DNA of 64,000 nucleotides from Thinopyrum elongatum (taxonomy: Eukaryota; Streptophyta; Magnoliopsida; Poales; Poaceae): assembly GCA_011799875.1 (NCBI GenBank), contig CM022297.1:533915479-533979478 (forward strand). Direction: 5' to 3'. Below, piece after piece: positions 58,415 through 64,000 of this stretch. The notes beneath the pieces were generated by a model that saw nothing but the letters and a program-made list of their open reading frames with translations, did not search any database and was not told where the DNA came from. Numbering within the stretch: position 1 is the stretch's first letter; the number at the start of each line of letters is the position of its first letter. Made by a program: the position numbers and the translations under genes.

Positions 58415-58702
58415 GTGCCTCTTTGTCATCGGCATCAATCGATACAGAGCCTAGGGGTTTACCCTCATTTTCGAAAAGAAAACGAGGAACTACAACGGGA
58501 AGAGGAACATCGTCGACTGACCCCACAGGATGAAGTTTACTTAATTTTCTTTGAGTCGGAAAATGCGAAAGAAGAGCACATCCAAATTGAGGATATGTAT
58601 GCAATGATTTGTGCTACCATTGTGCTTCCTAGCAGTTGTTGCACAATCAGTGTCAGTTGTGGACTCACAGTACGCGGATTCAGGTACCAGGAACATGCAT
58701 AA
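58415..58702 (+). CDS. Conserved short acidic ORF, copy C (unrecognised)
   Basis: Contains G-V-Y-P-H-F-R-K-E-N-E-E-L, RLTPQDEVYLIFFES and EEHIQIEDMY, matching copy A. The open frame runs 95 codons. It may be an exon; see copy A at 21484. No function can be named. Confidence 0.35.
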   Translation: MPLCHRHQSIQSLGVYPHFRKENEELQREEEHRRLTPQDEVYLIFFESENAKEEHIQIEDMYAMICATIVLPSSCCTISVSCGLTVRGFRYQEHA

Positions 58703-59139
58703 AAGAGCCCAATTCAAAACAGTAACGACATGCTGAATTTCATTGCATATAAGCAACAGTTGAATAACTTAACTGGTGATTTGATGAAAAAGAAACTCGG
58801 ACTATTACAACATCCAAATAACCTTTTTTTTAAATAACCGCTCACTTCTTTAAGATAACAAACAGGACGAACCGAAAACGAGCAACAGTCTGAACACAAC
58901 ACTACTACTTTCATACTTTTGAATGTGCTAGCATTGGTAAGACTACTAGATTTCTTTAAAATGAGCACTTTTCATTAGACAAATGCCGAGAAAACTGCCC
59001 TTTGAAACAAGTCTTGGTAACAAAGGAAAAATACAGTTCCAAACATTTAGCCACTAAAAAGTGGCATAAAAGTCACTCCCATCACAACATCATCGCGAAT
59101 TACCGGGTTCCAGACTCATGACATTCTGGTTGAACAAAA

Positions 59140-59245
59140 CTAGTGACCAATTCGAAGAATAAAAACAAACTTATGTCTCCAAGCCTCCCAATCCAAATGC
59201 ATCCAACTGGCAAACATCATAGACATTCCATATATCGCAATCATT
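59140..59245 (-). pseudogene. Last exon of the small minus-strand gene, copy C
   Basis: Ends at TAG 59142-59140. Reading towards it: I-Y-G-M-S-M-M-F-A-S-W-M-H-L-D-W-E-A-W, close to copy A. Upstream of this the frame has a stop (TGA near 59232) and the exon start sequence is altered, so it is not functional. Confidence 0.5.
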
Positions 59246-59439
59246 CATTCTTTTTATAACTCGCCATTGCCGACACTGTTAGCTCCGCCATCGTCCGCAA
59301 CCCACAACGCCACTGACCATGCCACCACCGGATGCCGCCCCGATACATGCAACTCCTCCGGACATACACATCGCGTTTTATGTGTTCAATGAAATGCCCG
59401 AGTAATTTTTTTATTCTTTAGCGCCTTTGTAGGCAAATA
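59246..59439. other. Junction region right of segment C
   Basis: Similarity to segment A fades near 59260. No feature recognised before the Harbinger-like fragment. Confidence 0.4.
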
Positions 59440-59629
59440 ATGGATTCGTCGTCGGATGATTAATATGAAAAGGATCTTAACAAATTCATATAGAGAATTC
59501 ATTGATTCGTCAGATTCAGACGACAAAGATGTTGAAAAGATGATTATGATGAGCATCGAGGAAAAATTAGAGAAGCAAGAGAAGCATGTGTTGAACTTCA
59601 AGGGCAGGAGAGTTGTTCCTCGGGATAGG
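59440..59629 (+). pseudogene. PIF/Harbinger-like transposase fragment (N-terminus)
   Basis: ATG 59440 reads M-D-S-S-S-D-D then a stop; further in-frame pieces are D-S-S-D-S-D-D-K-D-V-E-K-M-I-M-M-S-I-E-E-K-L-E and HVLNFKGRRVVPRDR. This matches, from memory, the acidic N-terminus of plant Harbinger-type (HARBI1/ALP1-like) nuclease genes. The Glu codons after D-D and later are mutated to stops. It is cut at 59629 by the Copia LTR. Confidence 0.6.
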
Positions 59630-61439
59630 TGTTGGGAAACGTAGTAGAAAACAAAAAAAATCGTCCTACGATCACCCAGGAACAATATGAAGATGCATAA
59701 TGGGTTGTGATCAATGATCGTTACCGACTCCAGGAGTGCAGCGGAAGTAGACGAGTCGGGGTAGATCGTACTTGGAGTCCCTCGAACGTCGATGACGATC
59801 CCGCGAACCGCCCTCGAACGGTCCCTCGAACAGATGACCGAAAGCACGGCCTCTCTACTTGGTTGCAAGCGTACGGTCTTCACGATACAGCAGTGCTTCG
59901 CCGCCTGAGCTAATCATTGCCGGAGAATTAGAGGGAGGAGTTTAGAACCACACGGGGCTTCTAATTATGAGGATTAGAGGTGGCTAGGGCTCGCTCTAAT
60001 CAGTCAACTAGGACCAACTAGAACGTGCACTAGATCAACTAGAGGAGGCTCCAAAACTTGTGTTAAGATAGGGTGGAAATCCTCTAGTATATATAGGTTA
60101 GAGGGCAGAGGAAGGGCTGCCACCAAGGGGAAGGAGTCCCCCTTGGTGCGCCATCTAAGGGGAGGAGGAGTCTCACTCCTCCCCTTCCCCAATTCGGCCC
60201 CCTTCGGAAGGGAGGCACTTTCCCACTTGGGCCTTTTTGGCCCAAGTTGCCTTCCACCTCTTGGCCTTTTTAGTCCCGTTGATATTTAAAGTAAATATAA
60301 AATATTCTAAACATTTTCAGAGCATTATATATATAATTTAACATCCCCGGAAACATTTTCCACCTATATAAAATTAATCGGTAATACCCGGTATTACCCG
60401 ATATTCACCAAAACACTTCCTGTGACCCCGAAACGCTTCCGGAACCTGTCGGAACTATTCCGTATATTAATGAAACAATTCCACAAATATATTCTCATCA
60501 CTCCCGTCCCACAAACACTCCGCAGATCATGATTACCTTAAGCTTGTGACCCCATAGGTTCGGTAAACCATAGACATGAACGAAACCCCTTCGTTCAATG
60601 ACCGATAGTGGAACCGTGGACATCCATAATGGTCCCTATGATTACACGAATAATATTAGAGTGAACCTTTGGTTATCATGTGATGTTCCCTTTGCTTCGC
60701 GATACTTTACAAAACCCCGTGTGCATCGGTATCCTCTTGAGTCATCACCATGCTCACTATACCGTTGCTCTCGTTACCGGTTTTGTTCTTCTTTCTCGTT
60801 GACGTGTTCCGGCATCCCCGTGACGTAGTCACCTGTGTCTGGCCAAACGATGATGGATTCCGTCATACCGAGAGGGCCCTAAGAATATCTCTCCATCATC
60901 GGAGGAGCAAATCCCACTATCGAGCTATCCAGTCACTTGTCAAAATTTCCGGTGAGCCTGAAAGTTATCGTTATGACCTTGTTACAGATGACATTTTTGA
61001 GAAACCCCAAAGCCCACCATCTGGTAGGAAGTGACCGAGACACGCTCATGGTCTGAGGAACTAAAACACATGCTAACACTCCATGTTATAACAGATGATT
61101 TTAGATGATATAATCACAAAGTATAACAAACAAGTATTGGGTTGATTCAATATGATCGTCCTTCTAACGTGATACCCTCAATTTTGTTTTAGGACTATCG
61201 TTACACTTAACGATATCCTAAGATCCGGAAAACATAATCACCAGCAACACTTGAGCCAGTCTTAGAGGCGAGACTGGGAAAGTATTGTTACCGTTTATCA
61301 TTCCACACGTGCATATGAGTTTTCCACTGAATCGCATATTCCAGGATCATAGCAGTTATAGCATGCAATAAAAAAATTTAACTATGAATATGGAAATATA
61401 ATAACACAATATTATTACCTCTAGGGCATATTTCCAACA
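59630..61439 (-). repeat. 3' LTR of the right-hand Copia element
   Basis: 1810 bp; on the minus strand it starts TGTTGGAAATATGCCCTAGA and ends CGTTTCCCAACA. Length and start fit Angela-type LTRs. TATA-like TATATATA near 60085. Confidence 0.85.
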
Positions 61440-61454
61440 GCCTCCCACTTGCAC
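61440..61454 (-). promoter_or_regulatory. Polypurine tract
   Basis: Minus strand GTGCAAGTGGGAGGC directly beside the LTR start; the equivalent in the 8249-17843 element is GTGCAAGTGGGAGTC. Confidence 0.75.
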
Positions 61455-64000
61455 TAGAGTCAATAATATAGTTAGCACTTTTAACTATTACACCAATGGC
61501 AATCTGGTGTCAGTCCATGCTTTGCTTGTGGTATAGACTTCGTCCTTTCCAATCTGACAATTTCAGATCTGCGTGTATCATTTGCAGTTTTATGCATGTA
61601 TCATGCTTTCACAAGAATTCATAATTTGTGTGAAACCAGCTTTGTATATATATTGAATAACTGGTAGAATATTTGATTCCATAGACTGAGTTATGGAACC
61701 ACTATTAAGAATATTGTTCCAATGATACAATCATCTAGAAACCATACTAAGCTCAAAAATGAACTTTCAATTCATAACCCTTCATTTTTGCTTCTAAAGC
61801 AATAATATACTTAGCCCTCTGTTATAGAATTCACCGCAGTAATTTTTGGACCAATTCCAACTTACTGTGCCACCATAAATCACTTTTAATTTGAAATCGA
61901 AAAATCACTTGGAGCTTAGATGAAGATTTTATCGATGTACTACTTACAATGAGCCTTCATTAATGTAACTCCTTACAACAATCTCTTCATTTTCTCCGTG
62001 TGTGAGAAACATGTCGCCAATCCTTAACGACATTTTCATTGTTGTCATATGATCAAAATTTTGACCATACTAGTAACTTTTACTTACAACTAACTTGGAG
62101 TACTGGAAATATTTGGTTGTTTACATACCATGGAATACAAGTGTGGTTGAAATCATATTTCGCTCATCGGTGTTTCAGAATACCGACTCCTTCCATATGG
62201 CATTGACAAGAAACTCTTCTTGACATTTTTCATACTAAACTGCTTTAGTATTCTGTCAATATGTATTTTGGCTATGTCCGATTAGACACTATTATCTCCA
62301 TAGATCATTATGTCTAATGCCAAGACTATTCATTGCCTAAATATTTTACTGAAAAACTAGTTTCAATAAATTCTTAATCCATGTCAAGAAATTTACATAA
62401 CTTCCAATCAACAATATGTCAAGTACATATAGTGTTTAGAAATATTATCATGCACCCACTTACTTTATTGTAAATACAAGCAACTTCGCTTTACTCGATG
62501 AAATCAATTTATCTGACCATTTCATCAGTACGAAGATTCCAACTCCACTATGCTTGCTTCAGATCATTATAGGATCTCTTGAAGTTTGCATACTTACTAG
62601 CATCCTCTAGATCGACAAAATTACCTTGGATCGTATCAAATATACAACATTGGTTCTATTTCCATCTCATGGGAATCATTTTGACATCCATCTGTTTTAT
62701 CTCATAATTGAAATATTTATTGATTGCTAGTTTAATCCGAACTGACTTTAAGTATTTCTATGATGAGACAATCTCGTCATAGTCTATTCTTTGATCTTGT
62801 CATAAATATTTGTAACAAGTCAAGCATTATAAAACATTTTTATCTTTGTTAGTTTATAGATCCATTTCTATTCTTTAGACTCTAAGTATTTCGAAGGGTT
62901 CATCAAGTTCTAAGCTTGAATTATGTGAATGGATACTATCTCGGATTATGTTGGCATATAGCCAATTTCTAGAGTCAGGGCCCATCAACGCTTCTCTGTG
63001 AATTATAGGTTTATTGTTTGCCCAACAATATTTCATCTGCATACCACAAAGGTCTGCACGAATTTTCCCAACCTATATAGTTCAGCTGCAAGTTTAACCA
63101 TAGTCTCTATATCTCATGTAGAGGCTTTCGTACCAGTCACTGTAAGAAATTCTAGAATTACTTCCAGTGTTTCTTTTCTTTGAGCTGATTACGAAGATTC
63201 TGCAATGTTGTCGAGTTGCACTGTCCTCCCACTCACTCTTTTGTAGAAAACATTTTCTTTAAAACTTCCGCACTTTGTGGCAAAACACTTTGCTCGGCGT
63301 AGTGATAGAGGAATACACAACTATTTGGGATAATCTACAAAGTAGAATTTATTTAAATAAATTTGATGGCACTCCCTTTTTCAGTGTAAAAGCCACAGTC
63401 TCTAAAGCATCACTTTGAAAGTATATAGGCGAAATAATTAATGTCATCTTTGATCTCACCATGTCATACATAGCTTGATTGCATCTACTTAAAACACTCT
63501 ACTCGCAGTAGTGTTCTAGGAGTTACAAGCTATAAAATACTTTTTATAGCTCATCAGACAATCGCTAAAATTGTAACTCAAATATTCCTTTCTTCAATCT
63601 AATTGAAGAAACATAATTTTCTTGTTACAATAAATTCTACTTCATTCTGAAAATCTTCTAAAATATTTCAAAAGATCCAGTTTTATGTCTCAATAAGTAA
63701 ATATAAATATCTACTTGAGTCATCCTTGAAGATAGATAAATCCACTTCTTGCAACAACACTTATTGGACGACACACATCGATATGCATATTGCCAATTAT
63801 TTTGTTGCTCGTTCTCTATGGCATGTGAACGGTATTTTAGTTTAATTCACTAATTGGATGAAACTTGCAAGTGTCAGATGATTCTCAATCAGATGACTTC
63901 AAAATTCATCACTATGAAATTTCTCCATGATGGTTTCTCCAATGTGACTAAATGCAGTGCCACACAAATGTGGTATTCTTTTAGTCTTGCCACATTTAGC
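61455..64000 (-). pseudogene. Copia pol remnant (RNase H, reverse transcriptase, integrase end)
   Basis: No long frame remains. Alignment by eye with the plus-strand element shows shared debris, for example the integrase-end passage near 63370-63420 (minus-strand A-F-T-L-K-K-G type) and the GAG-pre-integrase passage near 63930-63970. AT-rich and full of stops. The enzyme activities are lost. Confidence 0.65.

Larger units (their letters stand above)
51260..59260. repeat. Duplicated segment C
   Basis: Collinear with 7199-8248 plus 17849-22280 (segment A) after removal of a solo LTR, a Stowaway and a LINE. 51260-51401 extends further left than A, where A is cut by the Gypsy element. Carries gene copy C. 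Confidence 0.85.
59630..64000 (-). mobile_element. Copia element, 3' part, minus strand, cut by window end
   Basis: 3' LTR 59630-61439, preceded (on the minus strand) by the polypurine tract GTGCAAGTGGGAGGC, then decayed pol to the window edge. Candidate TSD ATAGG at 59625-59629; the partner lies outside the window. Internal sequence resembles the decayed Copia element at 8249-17843. Confidence 0.85.

Overview
This is plant nuclear DNA. Everything points to a Triticeae genome (wheat, Aegilops or a close relative): long terminal repeats (LTRs) of the WIS/Angela/BARE-type Copia group, Athila-type Gypsy elements with a TGGCGCC-type primer binding site, a Stowaway MITE, LINE remnants, and a few small GC-rich intron-containing genes scattered among nested transposons. 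No rRNA, tRNA or CRISPR array was seen. Coordinates of element ends come from TG...CA termini, target-site duplications (TSDs), primer-binding sites and alignments by eye.

Layout. 1-3111: 5' end of a minus-strand WIS-like Copia element, nested in a Gypsy 3' half (3112-7198) that carries an antisense ORF. 7199-22.6 kb: segment A, a low-copy segment holding an intact proline-rich lipid-transfer-protein-like gene (19924-20717), split by a decayed full-length Copia element (8249-17843, TSD CACCA). 22.6-28.9 kb: a GC-rich repetitive unit whose minus-strand ORF is split by a 4-kb solo LTR (23513-27513, TSD ACGGC). 28.9-30.9 kb: Athila reverse-transcriptase and LTR debris. 30869-47228: Athila-type element E1 (plus strand, TSD CCCAT). 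Its 3' LTR is interrupted by a second Athila-type element, E2 (38854-46817, minus strand, TSD GTAAC). Both keep gag and protease but no polymerase or integrase. 47.9-50.3 kb: segment B, with a 5'-truncated pseudogene of the same lipid-transfer-like gene. 51.3-59.3 kb: segment C, with a second intact gene copy (56299-57092). 59630-64000: another minus-strand Copia element, cut by the window end, inserted next to a Harbinger-like fragment.

The biology is a local gene family. Three segments share the same order: lipid-transfer-like gene (plus), a short conserved ORF (plus), and the last exon of a small gene on the minus strand. A and C also share their upstream flank, including a 1.25-kb retroposon with an exact 11-bp TSD, so they are the younger duplicates; B is older and degraded. 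Because A and C are paralogous, each later insertion in one (Copia in A; solo LTR, Stowaway and LINE in C) has an empty counterpart site in the other, which gives a relative insertion history. I did not find a convincing new biological system. The most distinctive items are the proline-rich eight-cysteine proteins, a small unrecognised minus-strand gene whose frame is joined by canonical splice sites, and 38-bp hairpin units with compensatory arm changes in E1.
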